This document shows positions 17,802 through 27,065 of a stretch of DNA of 64,000 nt, piece after piece. This stretch comes from Venenivibrio stagnispumantis (GTDB lineage: Bacteria; Aquificota; Aquificia; Aquificales; Hydrogenothermaceae). Both the position numbers and the translations under genes were made by a program. Location of the stretch: assembly GCF_900182795.1 (NCBI RefSeq), contig NZ_FXTX01000005.1, forward strand, positions 1-64,000. The letters run 5' to 3'. Positions within the stretch are counted from its first letter, which is position 1. Each line of letters begins with the position of its first letter. A model generated the notes under the pieces. The model worked only from the letters and a program-made list of their open reading frames with translations, did not search any database and was not told the DNA's origin.

Positions 17802-18574
17802 ATCCTCTTATTACACCGGAGCAGGCTATTGCAGTAGCACTTATTTTTACCAGAATTATTGCATTTTTTTTATCTTTTCCATTTCTTAATTCTACATTAA
17901 TTCCATTAAATATAAGAATTTTACTTATAGTGGCTTTATCTTTTTATACAATGTCTATATTCAATATCCAAATTTCAATAAAAGAGATAGATATGTTAGT
18001 TTTATTTTTACTTGTGATAAAAGAGCTTTTTATAGGATTTTCTCTTGGCATAATTACAAATATATTTATAGCAGCATTCTCTTTTGCATCTGAGATTATC
18101 AGTTATCTAATGGGATTTACAGTTGTTAATATGTTTGACCCATCTTTCGGACAAATTTCGGTCTTAGATAGGCTATTTATTTTATTATTTTACCTTTTAT
18201 TTTTTATAACCGGTAGTTATGCAGTTTTTATCGGTGGATTAATGAGAAGCTTTGAAATAATGCCTATTACAGAATTTAAAATAAATGAAGGGATATTTGA
18301 ATTTATAATTCAGCAAAGCTCTAATATATTTATACTTGCATTCCAAATTGCTTTTCCTTTTGTTATTATATTAATGATAATAAATATAGTTTTGGCAATG
18401 ATAAATAGGCTTATACCTCAAATAAATGTTTTTATAGTAGGATTGCCTTTACAGATTTTTGTTGGATTTTTAGCATTAATGTTTGGAAGTTGGTTTTTGG
18501 TGTATATATCAGTCCATCTTTTAGAAAGATTAACGGATATTTATTTAAATATTATAAAAATAATGGGAAGATAA
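17798..18574 (+). CDS. fliR: flagellar export protein FliR
   Basis: Membrane component of the flagellar type III export gate. 258 residues with about six hydrophobic segments and the family stretches FTRIIAFFLSFPFLN, AFSFASEIISYLMGFTVVNMFDPSFG and NRLIPQINVFIVGLPLQI. Coupled to mreC (4-base overlap) and to flhB (1 base apart). A flagellar gene following mreBC in the same transcript is unusual. Confidence 0.95.
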   Translation: MNPLITPEQAIAVALIFTRIIAFFLSFPFLNSTLIPLNIRILLIVALSFYTMSIFNIQISIKEIDMLVLFLLVIKELFIGFSLGIITNIFIAAFSFASEIISYLMGFTVVNMFDPSFGQISVLDRLFILLFYLLFFITGSYAVFIGGLMRSFEIMPITEFKINEGIFEFIIQQSSNIFILAFQIAFPFVIILMIINIVLAMINRLIPQINVFIVGLPLQIFVGFLALMFGSWFLVYISVHLLERLTDIYLNIIKIMGR

Positions 18575-18575
18575 A

Positions 18576-19631
18576 ATGGCAAAAGACCCAAGTAAGACAG
18601 AAAAGGCAACGCCACGGCGAAGACAGAAAGCAAGAGAAGAAGGACAGGTAGCAAGAAGTCAAGATATTCCTATCGCTACAACTTTATTTATACTATTTAT
18701 AGCATTTTTATTTTATCTGCCATTTGCCTATAAATATATAATCGGCTATTTGAAATACTCTTTTGCAAATTCTTTTGTTATAAGCACAGAAATGTTTTCT
18801 AATTTTTTACTTTTTTCTTTAAAGGTTATGGCTATATTACTTGCCCCAATACTTATTGTTTTATTTTTGACCGGCATTATATCAAATGTTGCCCAATTTG
18901 GATTTTTATTTACAACAAAACCACTTACTCCAAAATTTGACAGATTTAATATTATTTCCGGATTAAAAAGAATTTTTTCTTTGCATACAGCTTTTGAAAC
19001 AGTAAGAAATTTACTTAAATTATCGGTTGCTTTTGTTATTAGCTATTTTTTAATAAATTTTCTTTTAGAAGGTATTTTTAGAACAGGTTTTATTCCGGTA
19101 GAAGGACAGATGCTTTTAATGATTAAATATATTCTTATTATAATTTTTACTTTTGCTATATTTTCAATACCAATTGCCATTATTGATTTTGCTTATAGAA
19201 AATGGGAGTATGAAGAAAGTATAAAAATGACAAAACAAGAAGTAAAAGAAGAGATAAAATCTTATGAAGGAAATCCTATTATAAAATCTGCCATCAAAAG
19301 AAAACAAAGGGAACTTGCCCTTAGAAGAATGATGGCAGATGTAGCAAAAGCAGATGTTGTTATAACAAACCCTGAGCATTTTGCAGTAGCTTTAAAGTAT
19401 GAAAGGGGAAAAGATGAAGCTCCGAAAGTAGTAGGAAAAGGTATAGACAATATAGCACAGAAAATAAAGGAAGTAGCCAAAGAAAATAATATTCCTATTA
19501 TAGAAGACCCACCACTTGCAAGAGGTCTTTATGAATCAGCAGAGATAGGAGATTATATTCCGGAGAAATTTTATAAAGCTATTGCTAAAATATTTGCTAT
19601 GCTTTATAAAAAGAAAAATATTAAGGTGTGA
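18576..19631 (+). CDS. flhB: flagellar export switch protein FlhB
   Basis: Type III export gate protein that switches substrate class after self-cleavage. 351 residues: basic start SKTEKATPRRRQKAREEGQV, four transmembrane segments, the linker WEYEESIKMTKQEVKEE and the cytoplasmic domain. The cleavage motif, normally NPTH, is NPEH here (Asn265 to His268); the scissile Asn-Pro bond and the His are kept. Downstream ALKYERGKDEAPKVVGKG and DPPLARGLY are typical. Confidence 0.96.
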   Translation: MAKDPSKTEKATPRRRQKAREEGQVARSQDIPIATTLFILFIAFLFYLPFAYKYIIGYLKYSFANSFVISTEMFSNFLLFSLKVMAILLAPILIVLFLTGIISNVAQFGFLFTTKPLTPKFDRFNIISGLKRIFSLHTAFETVRNLLKLSVAFVISYFLINFLLEGIFRTGFIPVEGQMLLMIKYILIIIFTFAIFSIPIAIIDFAYRKWEYEESIKMTKQEVKEEIKSYEGNPIIKSAIKRKQRELALRRMMADVAKADVVITNPEHFAVALKYERGKDEAPKVVGKGIDNIAQKIKEVAKENNIPIIEDPPLARGLYESAEIGDYIPEKFYKAIAKIFAMLYKKKNIKV

Positions 19632-19634
19632 AAA

Positions 19635-20147
19635 ATGAATTTAGCCTATTTGCATTATAAAATAGAAGAAGATAATTATAGAGCCGGTGTATTGGTTACA
19701 GATGAAAAAACAAAACCCTTAGAATTTAGAATAACTACAAGTTTAAATATTGACCAACTTCAAAAAATATTATATGGAGAATCTTTAAAAGAGATACTTT
19801 TTAAAGAAAGATTTGGGATAGAACTACTAAATGCCTTAAAAGAAAGTTATGATTTAGTTTTGATAAAAGATAAATCTTTACTTATTTTAAGAGAAAAGAT
19901 AGATAAACCGGTAGTTTTTATTCAAAAATATGATGAATTTTTACCAAAAAGTAGATTAAGTTATAAAATAATAAATTTGCAGGAAAAATTTGAACCGCTT
20001 TATATCACAGTATCCAAAGAAGATGAAAATAAGTTAATATCCATAGCAAAGGCTTTTCAAGATATTTATAAATATTTTAATCTTTTAGAGCCTTTTGATA
20101 GAATAGAGAAAGCAATAGAATTTATATCTCTTCAAGAAAAGCTATGA
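19635..20147 (+). CDS. unrecognised protein between flhB and an SNF2 ATPase
   Basis: 170 residues, mixed alpha/beta, no signal peptide or membrane segment, charged. Opens MNLAYLHYKIEEDNYRAGVL. I recognise no family. Coding is supported by a good ribosome site, tight packing (3 bases after flhB, 4-base overlap with the next gene) and base use like its neighbours. The coupling to the SNF2 ATPase suggests the two may work together (inference). Confidence 0.6.
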   Translation: MNLAYLHYKIEEDNYRAGVLVTDEKTKPLEFRITTSLNIDQLQKILYGESLKEILFKERFGIELLNALKESYDLVLIKDKSLLILREKIDKPVVFIQKYDEFLPKSRLSYKIINLQEKFEPLYITVSKEDENKLISIAKAFQDIYKYFNLLEPFDRIEKAIEFISLQEKL

Positions 20148-21820
20148 AATATATATTAGAGCAAAATTTCGTAAAAAATTTAGAGATAGAAATAAAACAG
20201 ATAGAGATTAAGCAAGAATTCTTAAATATCTCTGAAAATTTACTGAAAAATATTCCATCAATTAAAGAAGCCGGTAAAATATATACAGAAAAAGATATAA
20301 TTTTAGAAGAAAATCCGAAAGGAAAGATAAAAAGAGAAAATAAATTAGTCAAATATAAAAATCTTTCTTTATTTGATTTAGTAAGACCGATTTTAATGCC
20401 TTCAATAGATTTTGATTTAGAAACAGATTTATCTTTTCCTTGTAGATTATTTAATTATCAGATAACCGGTATAAAATTTTTGATAACAAATAAATCTGCT
20501 TTACTTGCAGACCAGATGGGAACCGGTAAAACCGTAATGGCTACCACTGCACTGCGAATATTATTTATAAAAGGACAGGTAAAGAAAGCCTTAATCGTAG
20601 TGCCTTCAAATCTTTTATATGTGTGGGAAGAACATATTAAAAAATGGGCACCGGAACTTCAATATATTGTGATAAATGAAACCAAAAACATAAGAGAAAT
20701 CCTTTATAATATAAAATCTCATATATTCTTAGTAAGCTATGATACATTAAAAAATGATTACATTACAAAAAGAAATATTTTAAAAAGATTTTCGGAAGAT
20801 TTAGATATAATTATCCTTGATGAAGCACATAATATAAAAAATTCAGAAACTTTAAAATCAAAAGCAGTAAAATTTATATCCAAAAACGCCTCTTACAAAT
20901 GGGCATTGACCGGAACACCTATACAAAATAATTTAAAAGAGTTTGTCTCTTTATATGAATTTTTAAATCCTGATGAAAAATTAAGTATTAACAAAGAAAC
21001 CATAAAAGAAACAATCCAAAAAATAATGTTAAGAAGATTAAAAAAAGATGTTTTATCGGAACTTCCTGAAAAATTACCACCGGAAATTGAGTATTTTGAT
21101 TTATCTTTAAAACAAAAATTAGAATATGAAAGCATTTTATCAAAAGAAAAAGATAGAATATCTCAGATAGCAAAAAAATATAAAGAAAGCAAAAATTATA
21201 AATTTATATTAAAACAAAATCTGATTACAGCATTACAAAAATTAAGACAGATATGTAATTTTCCTTCCGATAGCATAAAAAGTCCAAAAAGTGATAGATT
21301 ATTGGAAATATTAGAAGAGTTATTGGAAAATCAAGAAAAAGTTATTATATTTACAAATTTTATAAATAATGGAGTAGAAAAAATATCTAAAAATTTAGAA
21401 AAAAAATTTGGAAAAGATATATATGTTTCTTATACCGGAAAGATGTCAAAAGAAGAAAAAAATAAATCTGTAATTAGATTTAAGGAAGATAATAAATGTT
21501 TCTTTTTTGTGGCAACTATAAATGCTGCTGGAGAAGGGTTAACTTTAACAGAAGCAAGTTATGTAATCTTTTTTGATTTACATTGGAATCCTGCAAAAAT
21601 ATGGCAAGCAGAAGATAGAGCCCATAGAATAGGACAAAAAAATAAAGTAAATATTTATAACTTTATAACAAAACAAACAGTAGAAGAAAAAATATTTCAA
21701 AAGTTAGAAGAAAAGAAAAATTTAATATCGCAAGTAGTTGATGATATTGAATATAAAGATGAAGATATTCAATTGGAAGAGCTTTTAACACTATTAGATA
21801 TAAAAGATTTAACCGGATAA
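20144..21820 (+). CDS. SNF2-family DNA-dependent ATPase
   Basis: 558 residues with all SNF2 landmarks: Walker A in ADQMGTGKT (to Thr130), DEAH at 226-229, WALTGTPIQNN, and in the second RecA lobe AGEGLTLTEASYVIFFD and the arginine-finger motif QAEDRAHRIGQ. Such proteins translocate on double-stranded DNA and remodel bound proteins; bacterial members include RapA, but the RapA-specific domains are missing, so the target is unknown. Its gene overlaps the preceding unknown by 4 bases. About 100 N-terminal residues before the helicase core are unassigned. Confidence 0.92.
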   Translation: MKYILEQNFVKNLEIEIKQIEIKQEFLNISENLLKNIPSIKEAGKIYTEKDIILEENPKGKIKRENKLVKYKNLSLFDLVRPILMPSIDFDLETDLSFPCRLFNYQITGIKFLITNKSALLADQMGTGKTVMATTALRILFIKGQVKKALIVVPSNLLYVWEEHIKKWAPELQYIVINETKNIREILYNIKSHIFLVSYDTLKNDYITKRNILKRFSEDLDIIILDEAHNIKNSETLKSKAVKFISKNASYKWALTGTPIQNNLKEFVSLYEFLNPDEKLSINKETIKETIQKIMLRRLKKDVLSELPEKLPPEIEYFDLSLKQKLEYESILSKEKDRISQIAKKYKESKNYKFILKQNLITALQKLRQICNFPSDSIKSPKSDRLLEILEELLENQEKVIIFTNFINNGVEKISKNLEKKFGKDIYVSYTGKMSKEEKNKSVIRFKEDNKCFFFVATINAAGEGLTLTEASYVIFFDLHWNPAKIWQAEDRAHRIGQKNKVNIYNFITKQTVEEKIFQKLEEKKNLISQVVDDIEYKDEDIQLEELLTLLDIKDLTG

Positions 21821-21892
21821 TTCAATTAATCTATATAAACTCTTATTATAGTATAATATAAATTCAAAAATTTTTAAGGGAGTATTCTAACT

Positions 21893-23734
21893 ATGAGAAA
21901 AATAGAATTTACAGATGTATCATTAAGAGATGGACAGCAAAGTTTATTAGCTACGAGAGTTAGAACAGATGATTTGATACCTGCTGCTGAAAAATTAGAT
22001 AAAGCCGGATTTTGGTCTTTAGAAGTTTGGGGTGGTGCTACCTTTGATGTATGTTTGAGATTTTTAAAAGAAGACCCATGGAAAAGATTAAGAGATATAA
22101 GAGCAGCAGCCCCAAACACAAAATTAGAGATGCTTCTTAGGGGACAAAATATTGTAGGATATAGACATTACCCTGATGATGTTGTTGAAATGTTTGTAAG
22201 AAAAGCAGCAGAAAATGGAATAGATGTATTTAGAATATTTGATGCATTAAATGATGTTAGAAATATGGAAGTTGCAATATCTGTAGCAAAAGAAGAAAAT
22301 AAAATAGTAAAAGGTGTTTTATCTTATGCAATAAGTCCGGTTCATACGGTTGATTATTATATAAATATTGCAAAACAACTTAGAGATTTAGGTGTTGATA
22401 TTATATCTATTAAAGACCAAGCAGGAATTTTATCTCCAAAAATAGCTTATGAACTTGTCAAAAGATTAAAAGAAGAGATTAAATTACCTGTTCATATCCA
22501 TGCCCAAACTACAGCTGGTATGGCAGAAATGACTTTACTTAAAGCAGTTGAAGCCGGAGCAGATATTATTGATACAGATGTATCAACTTGGTCATGGCTA
22601 ACAGCCCACCCTGCAAATGAAACGATGGTATATGTATTAAAAGAGTTTGGTTATGAAATAAATATTGATTTGGATATTGTATTAGAAGTTGCAGAATACC
22701 TAAAAGAAGTTAGAAAAAAATATGCAAAATATGACACAGCAGACAAATGGCCTGACTCCCAAGTTCTTATTCACCAAATACCGGGTGGAATGATGTCTAA
22801 TTTTATAAATCAATTAAAAGAAAATAATGCATTGGATAAACTTGATGAAGTTAAAAAAGAAGTTGCAAGAGTGAGAGAAGACCTTGGTTATCCACCGCTT
22901 GTTACTCCTACAAGCCAGATAGTAGGAACCCAAGCTTTACTAAATGTTTTACAAGGAGAAAGATATAAAGTAGTAACTAAAGAAACAAAAGATTATGTAA
23001 AAGGATTATACGGAAGACCACCGGCACCTATTAAGCCGGAAATTATGAAAAAGATAATCGGAGATGAACAACCTATTCAAGTAAGACCGGCAGATTTACT
23101 TGAACCGGAATATGATAAAAAATGTGAAGAAGCAAGAAAATATGGAGCAAGAAATGATGAAGATTGCTTATCATACTGTTTATTCCCACAGGTAGCAAAA
23201 GAATTTTTTGAATGGAGAGAAGCTTATGAAAAAGGTGAGGCTCTTCCACCGGAAGTTGAAGAAATACAGCCAGAAAAATCACCTTGCATAGAAAAAGCAC
23301 CTATTGAATTTAATATAACTCTTCACGGTGAGCAATATCATATAAGAATAGCAGGGACAGGTAGTCCGATAGAAGGAAGAAAATCCTACTTTATAAGAGT
23401 AGATGGAAGATTGGAAGAAGTATTGGTTCAACCAATTAAAGAGATAGAAGTATCAAATACATCTGTTTCTTTGCCTTCGGAAGCAGTATTGGCAGGAAGA
23501 CCTAAAGCAGTAGGAATAGGAGATATTAGCTCTCCAATGCCGGGTAAAGTTGTATCCATCAAAGTATCCGTAGGAGATAAAGTAAAGAAAGGAGATATTT
23601 TATTTACAGTTGAAGCAATGAAAATGGAAAATGAGATACATTCACCTATAGATGGAACAGTTACGGAGATATTTATAAAAGAAGGAGACCAGATAGACCC
23701 TGAAGAATGTTTAATGAGAATAACACCGGATTAA
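21893..23734 (+). CDS. biotin-dependent carboxylase subunit (PycB/OadA/CfiA family)
   Basis: 613 residues. N-terminal carboxyltransferase TIM barrel beginning TDVSLRDGQQSLLATRVRTDD, with HIHAQTTAGMAEMTLLKA, a central conserved domain, a short linker, and a C-terminal biotinyl domain with VEAMKMENE (biotin on about Lys577). It moves CO2 between biotin and an oxo-acid. In the Aquificales this family includes pyruvate carboxylase B and the 2-oxoglutarate carboxylase subunit CfiA; sequence alone does not decide. No biotin carboxylase partner gene lies near. Probable own -10, TATAAT at 21852-21857. Confidence 0.9.
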   Translation: MRKIEFTDVSLRDGQQSLLATRVRTDDLIPAAEKLDKAGFWSLEVWGGATFDVCLRFLKEDPWKRLRDIRAAAPNTKLEMLLRGQNIVGYRHYPDDVVEMFVRKAAENGIDVFRIFDALNDVRNMEVAISVAKEENKIVKGVLSYAISPVHTVDYYINIAKQLRDLGVDIISIKDQAGILSPKIAYELVKRLKEEIKLPVHIHAQTTAGMAEMTLLKAVEAGADIIDTDVSTWSWLTAHPANETMVYVLKEFGYEINIDLDIVLEVAEYLKEVRKKYAKYDTADKWPDSQVLIHQIPGGMMSNFINQLKENNALDKLDEVKKEVARVREDLGYPPLVTPTSQIVGTQALLNVLQGERYKVVTKETKDYVKGLYGRPPAPIKPEIMKKIIGDEQPIQVRPADLLEPEYDKKCEEARKYGARNDEDCLSYCLFPQVAKEFFEWREAYEKGEALPPEVEEIQPEKSPCIEKAPIEFNITLHGEQYHIRIAGTGSPIEGRKSYFIRVDGRLEEVLVQPIKEIEVSNTSVSLPSEAVLAGRPKAVGIGDISSPMPGKVVSIKVSVGDKVKKGDILFTVEAMKMENEIHSPIDGTVTEIFIKEGDQIDPEECLMRITPD

Positions 23735-23753
23735 TGAAATTAGCTCTACAAAG

Positions 23754-23772
23754 AGGGCACTTTGAGTGCCCT
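23754..23772 (+). terminator. hairpin after the biotin carboxylase gene, possible terminator
   Basis: AGGGCACT, loop TTG, AGTGCCCT: a perfect 8-bp stem 19 bases after the stop codon. No U-run follows (CTTAGTCCTTT), so it may be an imperfect terminator or one whose tail was lost when the neighbouring remnant arrived. Confidence 0.5.
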
Positions 23773-23775
23773 TAG

Positions 23776-24246
23776 TCCTTTGAGCAGCTAAAGTATGAAG
23801 AATGTCCTCAAAAGCTATTAAATTTAGCTACCAAATATGGGGTACCTGCCGAAAATGTTATTATAGAAATAACAGAAACAGAAACAATGAAAAATCCTGA
23901 AAAAAATATAGCAAGATTAAAAGCTATTAAAGAAATGGGATTTAAAATTTCCATAGATGATTTTGGAACCGGTTATTCATCATTAAATTATCTAAAACTT
24001 ATACCTGCTTCGGAAATAAAAATTGATAGAACATTTATAAATGATATGATTACAGATAATAATGATTTAGAACTTGTTAAGATTATTATAAATATTGCAA
24101 AAATAATGAATTTAAAAGTTGTAGCAGAAGGAGTAGAAACCAAAGAACATCTAACATTTTTACAGATTTTAGGTTGCGATTATGCACAAGGATATTACTT
24201 TTCTAAACCGGTTCCTTTTGAAGAATTTATAAAAAAATTAAAATAA
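23776..24246 (+). pseudogene. truncated EAL domain (c-di-GMP phosphodiesterase remnant)
   Basis: From 23776, just after an in-frame stop, the frame reads without break to 24246 as the C-terminal two thirds of an EAL domain: VIIEITETETM, DDFGTGYSSLNYLKLI, EIKIDRTFI, VVAEGVET and GCDYAQGYYFSKPVPFEEF. The first EAL/ExLxR part, the N-terminal strands and any sensor domain are absent. An ATG at 23887 exists but has no ribosome site and would drop further catalytic residues. So it is very likely a dead fragment left by a rearrangement between the hairpin at 23754 and the transposase fragment at 24251. Confidence 0.85.
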
Positions 24247-24250
24247 ATAC

Positions 24251-24410
24251 TACTAAGGACTTTTAGAATTAGAGCGAATATAATAATTTTATCATCATAT
24301 TTTTTAGGTCTTCCTCTTTTTCTTTCTTTTTCAGTTAATGAGTTACTTAATTCATTTAGATATTTAGATACTATTTTTAAAACCTTATAATTAGAGATTC
24401 TTTTTTTCAC
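24251..24410 (-). pseudogene. N-terminal transposase fragment
   Basis: Read leftwards from ATG 24410: a lysine-rich helical start with NYKVLKIVSKYLNE and KRGRPKKYDDKIIIFALIL, the look of the N-terminal part of an IS transposase. After about 53 residues the frame runs into the antisense of the EAL fragment, so the catalytic domain is missing. I cannot name the IS family with confidence, and no matching terminal inverted repeats were found on either side. Confidence 0.6.
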
Positions 24411-24525
24411 TTTTTCCCTCAGTTTTATCTGTTTTTTAGCCTTGATAAATAATGATTAGATAATATATTAATCAACTCATTGTCTGTCAAGCATTAGCGA
24501 ATTTTTAAACACTCTTTAATACTAC
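24411..24525. other. AT-rich gap between transposase fragment and efflux promoter
   Basis: No gene. Very AT-rich, stop-rich in all frames, probably the former upstream end of the insertion element plus native sequence before the efflux promoter. I see no convincing IS end or target duplication. Confidence 0.4.
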
Positions 24526-24554
24526 TTGACATTATAAAAAATTTTTTATATAAT
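24526..24554 (+). promoter_or_regulatory. consensus promoter of the efflux-SQR operon
   Basis: TTGACA (24526-24531), 17 bases, TATAAT (24549-24554): a full consensus sigma-70 promoter 38 bases before the tolC-like start codon. A 10-base palindrome ATATTAATAT (24567-24576) lies just downstream of the expected start site and could be an operator, though in such AT-rich DNA it may be chance. Confidence 0.8.
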
Positions 24555-24592
24555 TATATCGTAATAATATTAATATAGTTAAATGGTGAGAG

Positions 24593-25855
24593 ATGAAAAA
24601 ATTTTTTATTCCTCTTTTATCTGTGTGTTATCTTTCTTATGGGATAACAATTGATGAAGCTGTAAAAAAAGCTTTGGAAAATAACCTTGATATAAAAAAT
24701 CAAGTTATAAATGAAAAAATAGCAGAAGAAGGAATTAAAAAATCAGAGGCCACCAGATTTGGAAAATTAGATATATTTGCAAATTATATAGATTATAACT
24801 CAAGAAGAGTTGTTGCTCCTTTATCTCCACCGATAAATCCACAAAATTTAAAAGGCTCAAGAGATATATTTATTCCCGGCATAAATTATACTATCCCTCT
24901 TTTTACCGGATTTAATATAGAAAATCAGATAGAAATATCCAAACTAAATCAAAAATTAGAAAGTGTTAGAACAAATCTAACAAAAAATGAAATAGCTTTT
25001 AATGTTCGTTCAGTTTATTTAAAAATTTTAACCTTAAAAAAACAGCTTCAAGCTATGGAAAATTACAAAGAAGCTGTGGATAAATTATATAATGATATAG
25101 AGCAAGCATATAAGGTTGGAAAGAAACCGGAAGCAGATTTATTAAAAGTTCAATACCAAAAAGAAGCAGTAGAAAGCACTATACAGCAAATAAAAAATAA
25201 TATAGATACATTAAATAAAACATTACAAACATTATTAAATACACAGGAAAATATAGAAGTTGAAGATATAACTTTAAAAGATATAGACCCAAATCTAAAT
25301 GTAGATACTCTTTTAAAACAATACTATCAAGATTTATACAGCTATAAAGTTTTAAATCTTCAACAGAAAATCCAAGAAAGTAAAATAAATATAGCTAAAT
25401 CAGATTATTTTCCAACTATTTCTTTAAGCACAATTTACCAAAGAGATATTGGAGGTAGTGTCAATAGGGAAGATTGGCAAATAAGAGTTATGGGTAATTT
25501 AACTATTTTTGATTTTGGAAAAAGAAAAGCTAACCTTCTTGAAGAAAAATTATCATTATCAAAGGTAGATATACAAAAGCAAAAACTTCTTTTAGACAAA
25601 GAAAAACAATTAACAGATGCATTAAATCAGATAAAAACTGCTGATTTTAAAGTAAAAGCGACAGAAAAACAGCTAAAATATGCAATAGAAGTTGAAAGAG
25701 TAGAAAGATTAAAATATGATGAAGGTGTTTCATCTCTTTATGATTACCTTTATGCCCAAAGCCAAAGATATATAACGGAAGCCTCTTACTATGAAGATAT
25801 TTATGAAAAACAAAGAGCAATCTATTATCTATATTATGTATTAGAAAAAATTTAA
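24593..25855 (+). CDS. TolC-family outer membrane efflux protein
   Basis: 420 residues. Signal peptide MKKFFIPLLSVCYLSYG, then two outer-membrane-factor repeats with long amphipathic helices: AVKKALENNLDIKNQV early in repeat 1, KSDYFPTISLST at the strand region of repeat 2. It forms the trimeric outer membrane channel of a tripartite pump. First gene of the operon, ribosome site GGTGAGAG, 13 bases before the adaptor gene. Confidence 0.93.
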   Translation: MKKFFIPLLSVCYLSYGITIDEAVKKALENNLDIKNQVINEKIAEEGIKKSEATRFGKLDIFANYIDYNSRRVVAPLSPPINPQNLKGSRDIFIPGINYTIPLFTGFNIENQIEISKLNQKLESVRTNLTKNEIAFNVRSVYLKILTLKKQLQAMENYKEAVDKLYNDIEQAYKVGKKPEADLLKVQYQKEAVESTIQQIKNNIDTLNKTLQTLLNTQENIEVEDITLKDIDPNLNVDTLLKQYYQDLYSYKVLNLQQKIQESKINIAKSDYFPTISLSTIYQRDIGGSVNREDWQIRVMGNLTIFDFGKRKANLLEEKLSLSKVDIQKQKLLLDKEKQLTDALNQIKTADFKVKATEKQLKYAIEVERVERLKYDEGVSSLYDYLYAQSQRYITEASYYEDIYEKQRAIYYLYYVLEKI

Positions 25856-25868
25856 TGGAGTAGAAGAT

Positions 25869-27065
25869 ATGGAAAAGTCAAAGATTTTAAGAATTTTAAT
25901 TATCTTATTGGTGGTTTTCTTGATAGCTTTTTCTGCAATATATGTTCTGAAAAAAAGAAAACAAGAAATCAGTAATCTTCAAACTCCACAAGAGCCTGAA
26001 TATGTTGTTTCCGGTGCCATTGTAAAAAAAGGAGAAATTTATGACAAAAAGAAATATCTTGGAGAGATAGTTCCTGTAAATGAAGTTGAAATCTCTACAA
26101 AAATTCCCGGATATATTGAAAAAGTTTATGTAAATGAAGGAGATTTAGTAAAAAAAGGACAATTGGTTGTTAGTGTTGATGATACGGAAGCTAAACTTAC
26201 CATTGATAATCTAAAAATAAATCAGGAAGAAGCAATAAATCAGCTAAATAGCTTACAAGAATCTTTAAAATCTGCTCAAGCAAATTATGAATTTGCAAAA
26301 ACAAATTTTGAAAGAGATAAAAGATTATTTGAAGGTAAAGCAATATCAGAAATCCAATATCTGCAATCTAAAACCCAGTATGAAACAGCAAAAGCAAATG
26401 TAGAAGCAATTAAATCAAATATAGAAGCATTGAAAAATAAAGTTAAATCAGTAGAAAAGCAAATTGAGATAGCTACTGACAATCTGAAATATTTAAATAT
26501 ATATAGTGATATAGATGGAATAGTAAGTAGAGTTCTTTTAAGGGAAGGAAATATGGCACTTACCGGAAAACCTATTCTAAAAATACAATCCTTGGATAAT
26601 AAGATTCTAGTTAAATTTCCAAAAGAATATGTTGGAAAAATTAAAGAAAATGATATTGCAATAGTTGATTTTAATGGTGTCAAACAAGAATTAAAGATAT
26701 CAAAAATTTACCCTTCTGCCGATGAGAATAATCTTGCTGTTGCAGAGATATATCTTGGAAAATTACCGGAAAATACAATCTCAAACTCATTTATAAATGT
26801 ATCGGTTATTACAGGAAAAGTAGAAGGGCTATTAGTTCCGAAAAATGCAGTTTTAGAAATGACAAATGGAACTTTTGTAGTTGTGAATAAAAATGGTATA
26901 TTTACAAAAATTCCGGTAAAAGTAATAGCTTCTGATGAAGAAAATGCAGTTATTGAAGGTGATATACCGGAAGGAACTCCTGTTGCAGTAGGTATGGAAA
27001 ATAAACTTAGATTACTTACAATGGGCAAAAAAGGAAAAATCCTTTTGGAAGGTGGAAATAAATGA
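25869..27065 (+). CDS. RND efflux periplasmic adaptor protein
   Basis: Membrane fusion protein, 398 residues: one N-terminal transmembrane segment (about 7-27), lipoyl half VEISTKIPGYIEKVYVNEGDLVKKGQLV, a long coiled-coil hairpin (about 115-205), the second lipoyl half IYSDIDGIVSRVLLREG and beta-barrel. Links the RND pump to the TolC-like channel. It overlaps the pump gene by 4 bases. Confidence 0.94.
   Translation: MEKSKILRILIILLVVFLIAFSAIYVLKKRKQEISNLQTPQEPEYVVSGAIVKKGEIYDKKKYLGEIVPVNEVEISTKIPGYIEKVYVNEGDLVKKGQLVVSVDDTEAKLTIDNLKINQEEAINQLNSLQESLKSAQANYEFAKTNFERDKRLFEGKAISEIQYLQSKTQYETAKANVEAIKSNIEALKNKVKSVEKQIEIATDNLKYLNIYSDIDGIVSRVLLREGNMALTGKPILKIQSLDNKILVKFPKEYVGKIKENDIAIVDFNGVKQELKISKIYPSADENNLAVAEIYLGKLPENTISNSFINVSVITGKVEGLLVPKNAVLEMTNGTFVVVNKNGIFTKIPVKVIASDEENAVIEGDIPEGTPVAVGMENKLRLLTMGKKGKILLEGGNK

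Noticed and set aside
24195-24410. A full 71-residue minus-strand protein
   Set aside because: Its last 19 residues are antisense of the EAL remnant; only the first part resembles a transposase, so I list a fragment instead.
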